A stretch of 64,000 bases of DNA from PALSA-350 sp963834445 (GTDB lineage Bacteria > Acidobacteriota > Terriglobia > Terriglobales > Acidobacteriaceae), in contig CAWIBU010000001.1 in the NCBI GenBank assembly GCA_963834445.1, positions 443,900 through 507,899 on the forward strand, in the 5' to 3' direction. The notes under the pieces were generated by a model. The model did no database searches. It was not told the origin of the DNA and was given only the letters and a program-made list of their open reading frames with translations. Shown here in pieces: positions 16,831-25,498 of the stretch (position 1 is the first letter of the stretch; the number at the start of each line of letters is the position of its first letter). The translations under genes and the position numbers were made by a program.

Positions 16831-17395
16831 TCAATGCCCCGACTAGCCTGAGACCTGAGCGCAGCGCAGCGAAGAGATCTGCGGTTTTCCCAGATGCGGT
16901 GGCAGGAGCATGCGCCAAGCATTGCTTCAGGCAATCCATCCAGCATGCGCCAAGCATTGCTTCAGGATGCCAAACCACAGTCAGAGTCAAAGTCACAGAC
17001 ACAGCTACATCGCAAATCTCGTTAAACCCGGTGACTGATGGGCCGTAGCCCCTGCCAAAAGGCATGTGCATAGAAGGGGACCATGGAAGGGAACAGACGG
17101 AGTAACGCCTGAATTCTGGCTACGGGGGTTACTCTGGAGCGTGTCGGAATGAAATTTTCTTCTACTTAGAATCAACAACTTAGTGGCAGGCTTTAGTAGG
17201 GCGGTGACTCGTAAGTTATTGATTATAGGTTGGACGAAATCTATCTCCGACACACTCCCAGACCGTCCCTTCAATGCCTAAGCTAAACCGTACACACATT
17301 GCCTTCCTGCCGCCATTGGATATCGAATGGCTACAAACGGGTATGAATGGATATTTTATTGCTTTTGGGTGCCAAATGGGTATAAATGGGTGAAA
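16831..17395. other. Gene-free stretch with degenerate repeat copies
   Basis: Contains a short copy of the gcgcagcg-agagatctgcggtt element near 16860-16886. A direct duplication of CAGCATGCGCCAAGCATTGC lies around 16907-16960. At about 17089-17150 there is a third diverged copy of the GGAGTAAC...GTTACTC block. No gene seen before the Fic start. Confidence 0.55.
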
Positions 17396-18457
17396 ATGGA
17401 TATGCCCATGCATGGCATCGAGAACATCACGATTACTCCCGAAATCCTCAAACTCATCGCCGAAATCGACGAGTTCAAGGGGCGCTGGAAGGTCATTGAA
17501 ACCCTCGCTCCTGAACAACTGACCACGCTGCGGCGGATCGCCACGATTGAAAGCGTGGGGTCCTCCACACGCATTGAAGGCTCAAAGCTCAGCGATGCGG
17601 AGGTGGAGAAGCTGCTCTCCGGGCTTCATACCAAGTCGTTTTCCAGCCGCGATGAGGAGGAAGTGGCGGGCTATGCCGACGCGATGGACATGATTTTCGA
17701 AGGCTTTGATTCCATTCCTTCGACCGAGAATCACATCAAGCAGTTGCACGGCATATTACTCAAACACAGCTCCAAGGACCAGGACCATCGCGGCGAATAC
17801 AAAAAGGTGACGAACCATGTCGAGGCGTTCGGCCCCGACGGCAAGAGTTTGGGCGTCGTCTTTGAGACCGCTACGCCGTTTGAGACGCCGGGTTGGATGA
17901 AGGACCTTGTCGATTGGTTCAATCGCTCCGTAAAGGAGGAAAGCCATCATCCACTGATACTGATCGGCATCTTCATTGTGGTGTTCCTGGCCGTCCACCC
18001 ATTCAAGGATGGCAACGGCAGGCTCTCGCGCATACTCACAACATTGCTTCTCCTGCGGGCCGGGTACGGTTATGTTCCCTACAGTTCGATGGAAGGTGTC
18101 ATCGAACAAAACAAGGACAGCTATTACCTCGCATTGCGTCGCACCCAGCAAACCATCCGCAAAGATGAGCAGGATTGGGAAGCCTGGCTGGTGTTCTTCC
18201 TCAAAACGATGGCGAAGCAGAAAAACAATCTCGCCGCAAAGGTGAAGGAGGAACAGGCGCTTCGCTCGTCGCTGCCCGCCCTCTCCCGCCAGATACTGGA
18301 GTTGGTGAAGACACGCGGCGAGATCACGGTCAAGGAAATCGAGGATGCGACCAGCGCCAATCGCAACACGATCAAGGTGCATGTGAAGAAGCTGGCGCAG
18401 CAGAACTACCTCGTGCAAATCGGTAAGGGACGCGGCGCGCGCTACACGACAAAGTAG
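17396..18457 (+). CDS. Fic-family AMPylase/nucleotidyltransferase
   Basis: A 353-residue protein from ATG 17396 (the frame is open from 17327, but that N-terminus is low-complexity). The active-site loop HPFKDGNGRLSR at about residues 200-211 matches the full Fic consensus, with the catalytic His and the anion-hole GNGR. An inhibitory helix motif SSTRIEG near residue 57 matches the [S/T]xxxE[G/N] pattern of class II Fic proteins, which fold it over their own ATP site. The C-terminus (about 285-353) is a winged-helix with EITVKEIEDATSANRNT. Such proteins transfer AMP to target hydroxyls; many are self-controlled stand-alone regulators. Target unknown. Confidence 0.92.
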   Translation: MDMPMHGIENITITPEILKLIAEIDEFKGRWKVIETLAPEQLTTLRRIATIESVGSSTRIEGSKLSDAEVEKLLSGLHTKSFSSRDEEEVAGYADAMDMIFEGFDSIPSTENHIKQLHGILLKHSSKDQDHRGEYKKVTNHVEAFGPDGKSLGVVFETATPFETPGWMKDLVDWFNRSVKEESHHPLILIGIFIVVFLAVHPFKDGNGRLSRILTTLLLLRAGYGYVPYSSMEGVIEQNKDSYYLALRRTQQTIRKDEQDWEAWLVFFLKTMAKQKNNLAAKVKEEQALRSSLPALSRQILELVKTRGEITVKEIEDATSANRNTIKVHVKKLAQQNYLVQIGKGRGARYTTK

Positions 18458-18663
18458 CCAACCCAGCGGCTATTCATTTCGAAACGTGGAGTTTATGCGT
18501 CAGAGTTTATGCGTCTAGGAACCTGGTGGAACCAGGTGACGGAACGTAACCGTTACAGAAATCCGCGAGCATCGTGCTCCGTCGAGATGCGGTAAACGCT
18601 CCGTCTATCACCGCTAAAAATGACCGCCAAAAAACACGCCAGCGCTCGAAACATCGCATGCGT

Positions 18664-18942
18664 CTAAAAGCTAACGGTCACCTGCTTCTGCGGAACGGTC
18701 TTCGTTTTGACCATGGTTGCTCGATAGTGCTGATCCAGCGCCTGACGGATGAGCGTCTTAATGACCGCTTGACGGCTTACGTTCAGCTGCTTTGCCGCAT
18801 GGTCCAGCTCTTCATAGAGTGTTTGCTCCTGGCGCAAGGGATTCGGTTCATGCCGCGGAGGCAGGCCTGGGAGGCCAAACTTTTCCTTCGAGCCCAAACA
18901 GCGTGCGCTGGTATTTCGCGAGCGACGGTTTTCCTGAGGCAT
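18664..18942 (-). CDS. Small ribbon-helix-helix-like protein
   Basis: A 92-residue product starting at ATG 18942 (the frame extends upstream to 19035, but that part is arginine-rich nonsense). The C-terminal segment ELDHAAKQLNVSRQAVIKTL followed by an Arg-Gln-Ala-Leu helix has the helix-turn-helix rhythm of MetJ/Arc-type ribbon-helix-helix antitoxins. The last residues could form the strand. No toxin partner is adjacent. A solitary DNA-binding or antitoxin remnant is a fair reading. Confidence 0.55.
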   Translation of the reverse strand: MPQENRRSRNTSARCLGSKEKFGLPGLPPRHEPNPLRQEQTLYEELDHAAKQLNVSRQAVIKTLIRQALDQHYRATMVKTKTVPQKQVTVSF

Positions 18943-19156
18943 CGGCGCTTCTGCGGCCCCGAAGACAGATCGGCGACAAACCAATCGGTAAAAAGCAAAA
19001 AAATATAAAGTCAAGCGCGACAAAACACCACGCACCTGTATCTAATTACGGTAGCTGCTACACATTTTATATAAGGGCCTCCAGCGGCTTTATCGCGCAT
19101 CACTCTTTCGCCGTGGCCCCCCACGGCAATGAAACCGCTCCTAACGTATTGGGGGG

Positions 19157-19364
19157 CTTAATTCGCTTAGTTCGCACTTTGTCATCTGAAATTTCCCGCC
19201 CGGGGGGACGAAGAAGGGGCTTAGTGCGCTTAGTGCGCACTTTTAACCAAATTCTCCGCCAGAGGCGAGAGAGAGGGGTGCTTAATTCGCTGAGTTCGCA
19301 CCCTTTCAGCCGAATTTCCCCGCCGGAGGGACGACCGAAGGGACTTAGTCAGCTTAGTCAGCAC
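19157..19364. repeat. Four-copy array of doubled 9-mers
   Basis: Four 21-base boxes lie at 19157-19177, 19220-19240, 19279-19299 and 19344-19364. Each is a 9-mer written twice, then CAC. The 9-mer differs between boxes but the last three bases agree inside each box: TCG/TCG, GCG/GCG, TCG/TCG, CAG/CAG. Between boxes a GC-rich spacer (CCGCC-GG-GG-CGA) is also loosely conserved, giving a period of about 59-65 bases. Confidence 0.7.
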
Positions 19365-19540
19365 TTTTTCATCCACGTTTTCGAACCAACGACGCGCATG
19401 AGACCCGGGAGGCAGCCCACCGTCTGAGCCGAGCATCCCCTGCCCCCCGAATGGTATGATCCGGCTGTTTCCAAAAGCGGCCCGCAACAGCCGCCCAGAG
19501 CACCCGAAGGAACCAGGCATCCCCCCGAGAGGATTACTCA

Positions 19541-20611
19541 GTGACTCAACGACGCGCTTCCCTGCTCTTGCTGCTAACCGCGCTTGCCGCCGCCTCCCTG
19601 TCGCTTGCCAGTGACGCGCCGCGCCCACTTCCCCTGAAAGTAGAACGTCTGGACCCGGCCCTGAATGCCATCGTGCCAACCAAGGTAGTTTTCGAGAAGG
19701 TGGCCACCGGCCCAGGCTTCAAATGGACCGAAGGCCCCATTTGGATCCCGGCCGGTTATCTGCTGTTTGCCGAGATCCCCAGCAACAGCATTCGCAAGTG
19801 GGTGCCCGGCGGAGAGGTCAGCGTTTTCATGCAGCCCAGCGGCTACAAGGGCGCTATGCCCTATACCGGCCCCGAGCCAGGTTCGAACGGCATGACCCTC
19901 GATCGCCAGGGACGGCTCACCGTCGCCGGCCACGCGCAACGTGACGTGTGGCGGCTGGAACGCCTGGACCCCAAAGCGCAGGCGACCATCCTGGCCGATA
20001 CCTATCAGGGGAAGCGCCTGAACAGTCCCAACGACCTGGTGTACAAGTCGGATGGAACGCTCTACTTTACCGACCCTCCCTATGGGCTTCCTAAACAGGA
20101 CAGCGATCCCACCAAGCAACTGGATTTCAATGGCGTCTACCGCCTGCCCGGCGCCTTGTCACAAAAACCGGGCGCGCCGCCGGCCCGCGCGCAGTTGCAG
20201 TTACTGATCAAAGACATGACCCGGCCCAACGGAATCTGCTTCTCGCCCGACGAGAAATATCTCTACGTCAACAATTCGGAGCCCAAAAAATACTGGAAGC
20301 GTTATACCGTGCAAGCCGATGGAAGCCTCACCGGCGGACAAGTGTTCTTTGATGCCACCTCCGATCCCCGCGTCGGATCGCCCGACGGCATGAAGGTAGA
20401 TGCAAAAGGAAACATCTACAGCGCCGGCCCCGGCGGCGTTTGGATCTTTTCCCCGGAAGGCAAACACCTGGGCACCCTCGACATTCCGGAACGGGTGGGC
20501 AACGTGGCCTGGGGCGGCGCAGACCATAAAACCCTCTATATCGCCGCCAGCTCCAGCATCTATCGCATCCAGCTTAAAATTACCGGCGATTATCCGCACG
20601 TGGCCAAGTGA
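19541..20611 (+). CDS. SMP-30/gluconolactonase-like secreted protein
   Basis: A 356-residue protein from GTG 19541 with GAGAGGA upstream. A signal peptide spans about residues 1-24 (hydrophobic LLLLLTALAAASLSLA). The rest is a six-bladed propeller of the SMP-30/gluconolactonase/LRE family: the metal-ligand region KWTEGPIW near residue 65, NSPNDLVYKSDGTLYFTDP near 165, RPNGICFSPDEKYLYV near 230 and GSPDGMKVDAKGN near 285. Family members open sugar lactones using a divalent metal. It is followed closely by a DinB-fold gene, forming a short operon. Confidence 0.9.
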   Translation: MTQRRASLLLLLTALAAASLSLASDAPRPLPLKVERLDPALNAIVPTKVVFEKVATGPGFKWTEGPIWIPAGYLLFAEIPSNSIRKWVPGGEVSVFMQPSGYKGAMPYTGPEPGSNGMTLDRQGRLTVAGHAQRDVWRLERLDPKAQATILADTYQGKRLNSPNDLVYKSDGTLYFTDPPYGLPKQDSDPTKQLDFNGVYRLPGALSQKPGAPPARAQLQLLIKDMTRPNGICFSPDEKYLYVNNSEPKKYWKRYTVQADGSLTGGQVFFDATSDPRVGSPDGMKVDAKGNIYSAGPGGVWIFSPEGKHLGTLDIPERVGNVAWGGADHKTLYIAASSSIYRIQLKITGDYPHVAK

Positions 20612-20624
20612 TGCGGAGGCGCCC

Positions 20625-21161
20625 ATGAGAGTCCTGATACTGCTTCTCGCCATTGCCATCGCGCCGCTTCACGCGCAGACCACGGCGCTCAATCCTGAGT
20701 ACGAAGGGATATGGCAGGGCTACGCCGGCGAGTGGGCTCATGTTTCCCGCCAGCTCATCGATCTCGCGCAGGCCATTCCCGCGGATAAATACTCCTGGCG
20801 CCCCGCACCCGGCGTGCGATCGGTCAGCGAAGTCTTGATGCACATCGCCATCGCCAACTTCGCCCTGCTCAGCGTTACCAGCCCCAAAATGCCTGCCGAT
20901 ATTACTTCGGACGATATGGAAAAGACAGTCACGTCGAAGGCTGAAGTGATTCAGATCCTCAAACGGTCGCTCGAAGCCGTCAAGACGGCGCACGCTCAGC
21001 TAAAACCCGGGGACCTTGAACGTAAAGTAAAGATTGAGGGTAGAACTGCCTCCGTCGATGGCATGTATCTGCGCATCATCATTCACGATAACGAGCATAT
21101 GGGACAACTCATCGCCTACGCCCGCATGAATGGCATCGTGCCCCCGTGGTCACACAGCTGA
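20625..21161 (+). CDS. DinB-superfamily exported protein
   Basis: A 178-residue product; ATG 20625 is preceded by GCGGAGG. An N-terminal signal peptide runs to about residue 18 (IAPLHAQ). The four-helix DinB/YfiT-like metal-binding fold is recognisable from KYSWRPAPGVRSVSEVLMHI and the C-terminal HDNEHMGQLIAYARMNG, with the His residues placed as metal ligands. Such proteins include thiol-dependent transferases, but many members in Acidobacteriota are exported and uncharacterised. Separated by only 13 bases from the lactonase gene. Confidence 0.88.
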   Translation: MRVLILLLAIAIAPLHAQTTALNPEYEGIWQGYAGEWAHVSRQLIDLAQAIPADKYSWRPAPGVRSVSEVLMHIAIANFALLSVTSPKMPADITSDDMEKTVTSKAEVIQILKRSLEAVKTAHAQLKPGDLERKVKIEGRTASVDGMYLRIIIHDNEHMGQLIAYARMNGIVPPWSHS

Positions 21162-21168
21162 CCCGCGC

Positions 21169-21256
21169 TGTCCGTCACTCATAGCCCCCAAACAAATGGT
21201 GGGTGGCCCATTCGTGGAGAAACAAAACGGATAAACGACCATATGAGTGACGGACT
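21169..21256. repeat. Inverted repeat, intergenic element
   Basis: GTCCGTCACTCATA at 21169-21182 is mirrored by TATGAGTGACGGAC at 21242-21255. The right part, with the preceding GATAAACGAC, recurs near 30376-30404. It lies between converging gene ends and could act as a bidirectional terminator or a REP-like element. Confidence 0.6.
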
Positions 21257-21305
21257 GCACTAGCTCTCACGCAGACTCTTCAGGCCCCGACGCCTAGGCA
21301 AAGGC

Positions 21306-23828
21306 TTACCCCGCCAGATAGCTCGCGAGGTAGGGTGCGGTCCGGCTGCTTTTGTTTTGCATCACCTGCGCAGGCGTTCCCAGGGCTACGATACGGCCGC
21401 CGTCTTCGCCCGCGCCCGGGCCGATATCGATCACCCAGTCGCTGCCTGCGATCACCCGCATGTCATGCTCAACCACGATGACCGTATTCCCGTTGGCTAC
21501 GAGGCCATCGAGCTGCGTCATCAATAACTCAACGTCAGAAGGATGCAGCCCCGTGGTCGGCTCATCCAAAACATACAGCGTGTCGCCGTTCTGCATGCGC
21601 TGCAGCTCCGTCGCCAGCTTGATGCGTTGAGCTTCTCCCCCGGAGAGCTCCGTCGCCGGCTGGCCCAGGCGCAGATAGCCAAGCCCCGTTTGACTCAACG
21701 CCGACAGCGCTCGCGCCACTGCCGGCTCGTCGACAAAGAATTGCGCGGCCGCGTCGACCGTCATGCCCAGCACAGCGGCTATGTTCTTGCCGCGATACTC
21801 AATCTCCAGCGTCTTGGCATTGAAGCGCGCGCCGTGGCAGGTAGGGCACGGTGAGTAGACGCTGGGTAAGAACAACAATTCCACGCACACAAACCCTTCG
21901 CCGGTGCAGGTTTCGCAACGGCCCTTGGCGACATTAAACGAAAACCGGCCCGCATCGTAATGGCGTGACCGGGCCATGCGGGTCGATGCAAAGAGCTTGC
22001 GCACATGATCGAAGAGCCCGGTGTAGGTGGCAAGATTCGAACGAGGCGTGCGCCCGATGGCTTTTTGATCCACACGTACCACGCGGCGAATGCCCTCCAT
22101 GCCGGCGGAGATTCTGCCTCCGGTTTGGGTTGCGACCGGCAGCTCAAGCTCCTCCTCTTCTTCCTCGACCACCACGCTTTGTCCGAGCTGTTCAGACACC
22201 AGGTCCAGTAGCTGGCTGATCAGGCTTGACTTGCCCGAGCCCGACACGCCGGTCACGGCAGTAAAGAGGCCGACCGGGAACTCCACATCGAGGTGGGTGA
22301 GGTTGTTGCGGGTCACATCCTGCAAACGTAACCAATGCTGTGGCGTACGTGGCACGTGACCGCGTACCGGCGCGTCGGCGAACAGATAGCGGCGCGTCTG
22401 CGAATCGGCTATTTGTTCCAGACCCGCAGGGGGGCCGCTGTAGAGCACCCGTCCCCCGTTCTCCCCCGCCCCCGGCCCAACATCGATGAGCCAATCCGCT
22501 TTGCGCATCACCTCCAGCTCATGCTCAACCACAAACAAAGAGTTGCCCGCGCGCTTGAGCGCATCGAGCGCCGTGAGCAATGCTTCGGTATCCGCGGGAT
22601 GCAGGCCGGCCGTCGGTTCGTCGAGTACATAGACCACGCCAAAGAGGTTGGAATGCAGTTGCGTCGCCAGCCGTAAACGCTGCAACTCGCCAGGCGAGAG
22701 CGTGGGCGTGCTCCTGTCCAACGAAAGATAGCCCAGCCCTAACTCCATCAGTACGCTCAAGCGAGCCACGATCTCGTGCGTCATGCGCTGCCTGGCGGTC
22801 TGCTTTTCCAGGGGAGCACCGGGGGCCTCTGTTCGCGTTCCTTTGCCTGTGGCGGAAAAGGAAACAATCACTTCCTGCAACTTTCTGACCGGCAGATGCG
22901 ACATCTCGGCAATGTCGAGCCCGGCAAACTTGACCGAGAGCGCTTCTTTCTTAAGCCGTTTGCCATGGCAGAGAGGACATTCACTGCTCAGCAGGTAGCG
23001 GGCCACCCGGCGCTTCATCATCGCGCTGCTGGTGTTGGCAAAGGTGCTCAGCACATAGCGCTTCGCGCTGGTGAAGGTTCCCTGGTAGCTGGGCTCCATC
23101 TTCTTGCGCAGCGCGGCGCGTGTCTCCGCGGGCGTGAAACCGGCGTATACCGGAACGGTAGGCTGCTCGTCGGTAAACAGAATCCAGTTGCGGTCTTTGC
23201 TGGGGAGCTCGCGCCAGGGCTTATCGACGTCGTATCCCAGAGTCACCAGAATATCGCGCTGGTTCTGCCCTTGCCACGCAGTTGGCCACGCAGCCACCGC
23301 GCGTTCGCGGATGGTCAACGAAGGATCGGGCACCATGGATTGCTCCGTGACTTCATAAATGCGGCCCAGACCATGGCATTGCGGGCAGGCGCCTTCCGCC
23401 GTGTTGGTTGAGAACGACTCGGCATAGAGCAGAGGCTGCCCCGGAGGGTAGTCGCCGGCACGCGAATAGAGCATGCGGAACAGGTTTGACAAGGTAGTGA
23501 CGCTGCCGACAGAGGAGCGCGTCGTCGGCGAACCGCGATGTTGTTGCAACGCCACCGCCGGTGGCAGGCCGGCGATCGAATCCACCTCGGGCACTTCCAT
23601 CTGGTGGAAGAGGCGGCGCGCGTAGGGGGAGACCGATTCCAGATACCTTCGCTGGGCTTCGGCATAGAGAGTGCCGAAGGCGAGCGATGACTTTCCTGAA
23701 CCAGAGATCCCGGTAAAGACCACCAGTGCATCGCGCGGAATATCGACGCTGACGTTCTTCAGATTGTGCTCGCGCGCACCCCGCACGCTGACCATTCCGT
23801 CATTGCGCGTGTCCACTGCCTGCAGCAA
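21306..23828 (-). CDS. UvrA-like ABC ATPase, short (class III) form
   Basis: An 840-residue protein (start TTG 23828; ATG 23795 is an alternative). It has two ABC modules. The first P-loop is GISGSGKSSL near residue 41 and the second GVSGSGKSSL near 530; signatures are LSPGELQRLRLA and LSGGEAQRIKLA. Zinc modules CPQC, CPLC and the C-terminal CETC/CPTC pairs are present. It is clearly shorter than housekeeping UvrA (about 940), fitting the UvrA paralogue class found near drug-resistance genes. It may recognise DNA lesions or intercalating agents without needing UvrB. Single gene, no partner next to it. Confidence 0.9.
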   Translation of the reverse strand: MLQAVDTRNDGMVSVRGAREHNLKNVSVDIPRDALVVFTGISGSGKSSLAFGTLYAEAQRRYLESVSPYARRLFHQMEVPEVDSIAGLPPAVALQQHRGSPTTRSSVGSVTTLSNLFRMLYSRAGDYPPGQPLLYAESFSTNTAEGACPQCHGLGRIYEVTEQSMVPDPSLTIRERAVAAWPTAWQGQNQRDILVTLGYDVDKPWRELPSKDRNWILFTDEQPTVPVYAGFTPAETRAALRKKMEPSYQGTFTSAKRYVLSTFANTSSAMMKRRVARYLLSSECPLCHGKRLKKEALSVKFAGLDIAEMSHLPVRKLQEVIVSFSATGKGTRTEAPGAPLEKQTARQRMTHEIVARLSVLMELGLGYLSLDRSTPTLSPGELQRLRLATQLHSNLFGVVYVLDEPTAGLHPADTEALLTALDALKRAGNSLFVVEHELEVMRKADWLIDVGPGAGENGGRVLYSGPPAGLEQIADSQTRRYLFADAPVRGHVPRTPQHWLRLQDVTRNNLTHLDVEFPVGLFTAVTGVSGSGKSSLISQLLDLVSEQLGQSVVVEEEEEELELPVATQTGGRISAGMEGIRRVVRVDQKAIGRTPRSNLATYTGLFDHVRKLFASTRMARSRHYDAGRFSFNVAKGRCETCTGEGFVCVELLFLPSVYSPCPTCHGARFNAKTLEIEYRGKNIAAVLGMTVDAAAQFFVDEPAVARALSALSQTGLGYLRLGQPATELSGGEAQRIKLATELQRMQNGDTLYVLDEPTTGLHPSDVELLMTQLDGLVANGNTVIVVEHDMRVIAGSDWVIDIGPGAGEDGGRIVALGTPAQVMQNKSSRTAPYLASYLAG

Positions 23829-23890
23829 ACGATCGGGCGGCTTCAGAGGAACCTCACCTTCATGGATCTACTTCTTATTGTACGAATGTT

Positions 23891-25450
23891 TCAAAGCGAA
23901 AGCAGGAGGCCTTCGCCACCCGCAACCTCGACCGCTTGGTTGAGCCGTTGCCCGTTGCGCCCGAGATGGGTGCTGAGCAGTATGGCGCCGGAGGCGATGT
24001 TCGTCTGCATCGGGCTGCTGCCGAGATTGAGCAATACCAGCAAGTGTTCGCCGTCGCCCACGCGCTCATAGCGAAGCAAATTGCCCGTGGCCGCGACATG
24101 CTGTATCTGGCTACCCGTCAGCGCAGCATGCTCGCGCCGCAGGGCAATCAACGCGCGAAAGAGATGCAGGGTTGAGGCCTGATCGCGCTGCGCGGCCGCA
24201 ACATTGACGGTCGTATGATCCGCGTTGAGCGGCAGCCAGGGATGGCCGGTCGTAAAAGCTGCCAGAGGAGACCCGTCCCAGGGCATCGGTGTCCGCTCAG
24301 GATCGCGCCCCAGGCCGATGCCGGGCTGGCGCTTTTCCGCAGGGTCCTGCACCAGGGCCGGTGGGATGACCCCGTCGGTCATCCCGATTTCCTCGCCGTA
24401 ATACAGGGTCACGGTTCCGGGCAAAGTCAACAGGAGCATGGCCGCTACCCGCACTTGATGCGCACCCACCCTGGACGCTACGCGGGGATTGTCATGATTG
24501 CCCAAGACCCAGTTCGGCCACGCGCCTGGCGGCAACAGGCCCATGTAATGGGAGACCACCTCCGCGACCGACTGGGCGGTCCACGGGCATTGCAACAGCA
24601 GGAAGTTGAAGGGCAGATCGGCTCCCCTCAGGTGCCGCCCGTAGTAGGTCATGAGCTCTTTGGCCGGCAAGTACACTTCGCCGATCAATACGCGATTGGG
24701 ATAACGATCAATGACTGATCGCATCTCGGAAACCACGGAATGTACTTCCGGACGGTTGGCGTTGTAAACGGGCAGCAGCCTGAGGTTAGAAGACTGGCCC
24801 GGCTGATAGTCAGGATTGGGTGGGTCATCGCGGTATTGATCGTCTTTGATCATGAGCCACATCACGTCGACGCGAAAACCGTCGACGCCTTTATCCAGCC
24901 AGAAGCGAAGCGCGTCGAACATGGCAGCGCGCACCGCGGGGTTGCGCCAGTTCAAATCTGGCTGCTGCTTGAGAAAGGAGTGGTAATAGTACTGCTGGGT
25001 TGCTTCGTCCCATTCCCAACCGGACCCGCCGAAGTTGCTCATCCAGTTGTTGGGCTGGTCGCGCCACAGATACCAGTCCCGCTTCAGGCTGGCTCGCGAG
25101 GACCGGCTCTCCAGAAACCAGGGATGCCGCTCAGACGTGTGGTTAGGCACAAAGTCGAGAATCACCTTCAGGCCCCGGCTGTGCGCCTCCTGCAATACGC
25201 GATCGAAATCCCCCATCGTTCCAAATATGGGGTCGACCCCACAGTAATCGGCAACGTCGTAGCCAAAATCCGCCATGGGCGAGGGAAAGAACGGTGCGAT
25301 CCAGATGGCATCGATACCGAGCTGCACCAGGTAGTCGAGATGCCCGAGAATGCCAGGCAGGTCCCCGATACCGTCCCCATTGCTGTCTTGAAAGGACCGG
25401 GGATAAATTTCATAAACCACAGCAGTTTTCCACCAAGCAACATCCTGCAT
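23891..25450 (-). CDS. GH13 alpha-glucosidase/oligo-1,6-glucosidase-like enzyme
   Basis: A 519-residue glycoside hydrolase of the alpha-amylase family. In order: YEIYPRSFQDSNGDGIGD (calcium-type loop), DAIWIAPFFPSP, VPNHTSERHPWF, the nucleophile motif DGFRVDVMW, the acid/base Glu in LIGEVYLP, and the transition-state Asp in VLGNHDNPR. Length and the short C-terminal beta domain fit GH13 subfamilies 23/30, which hydrolyse terminal alpha-1,4 or alpha-1,6 glucosides and sucrose-like substrates. Divergent from a second, broken GH13 gene that starts 48 bases upstream. Confidence 0.92.
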   Translation of the reverse strand: MQDVAWWKTAVVYEIYPRSFQDSNGDGIGDLPGILGHLDYLVQLGIDAIWIAPFFPSPMADFGYDVADYCGVDPIFGTMGDFDRVLQEAHSRGLKVILDFVPNHTSERHPWFLESRSSRASLKRDWYLWRDQPNNWMSNFGGSGWEWDEATQQYYYHSFLKQQPDLNWRNPAVRAAMFDALRFWLDKGVDGFRVDVMWLMIKDDQYRDDPPNPDYQPGQSSNLRLLPVYNANRPEVHSVVSEMRSVIDRYPNRVLIGEVYLPAKELMTYYGRHLRGADLPFNFLLLQCPWTAQSVAEVVSHYMGLLPPGAWPNWVLGNHDNPRVASRVGAHQVRVAAMLLLTLPGTVTLYYGEEIGMTDGVIPPALVQDPAEKRQPGIGLGRDPERTPMPWDGSPLAAFTTGHPWLPLNADHTTVNVAAAQRDQASTLHLFRALIALRREHAALTGSQIQHVAATGNLLRYERVGDGEHLLVLLNLGSSPMQTNIASGAILLSTHLGRNGQRLNQAVEVAGGEGLLLSL

Positions 25451-25498
25451 CTAACTTGCTCCTGACACAAAAAACGATCGAACGGAAAGCCTTCGCCA

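Noticed and set aside
17327..17395. N-terminal extension of the Fic protein
   Set aside because: Low-complexity NGY/KW-rich translation of near-repeats; family text begins after ATG 17396.
19541..20119. Antisense frames over the lactonase gene
   Set aside because: No ribosome site and no recognisable content; the sense gene is convincing.
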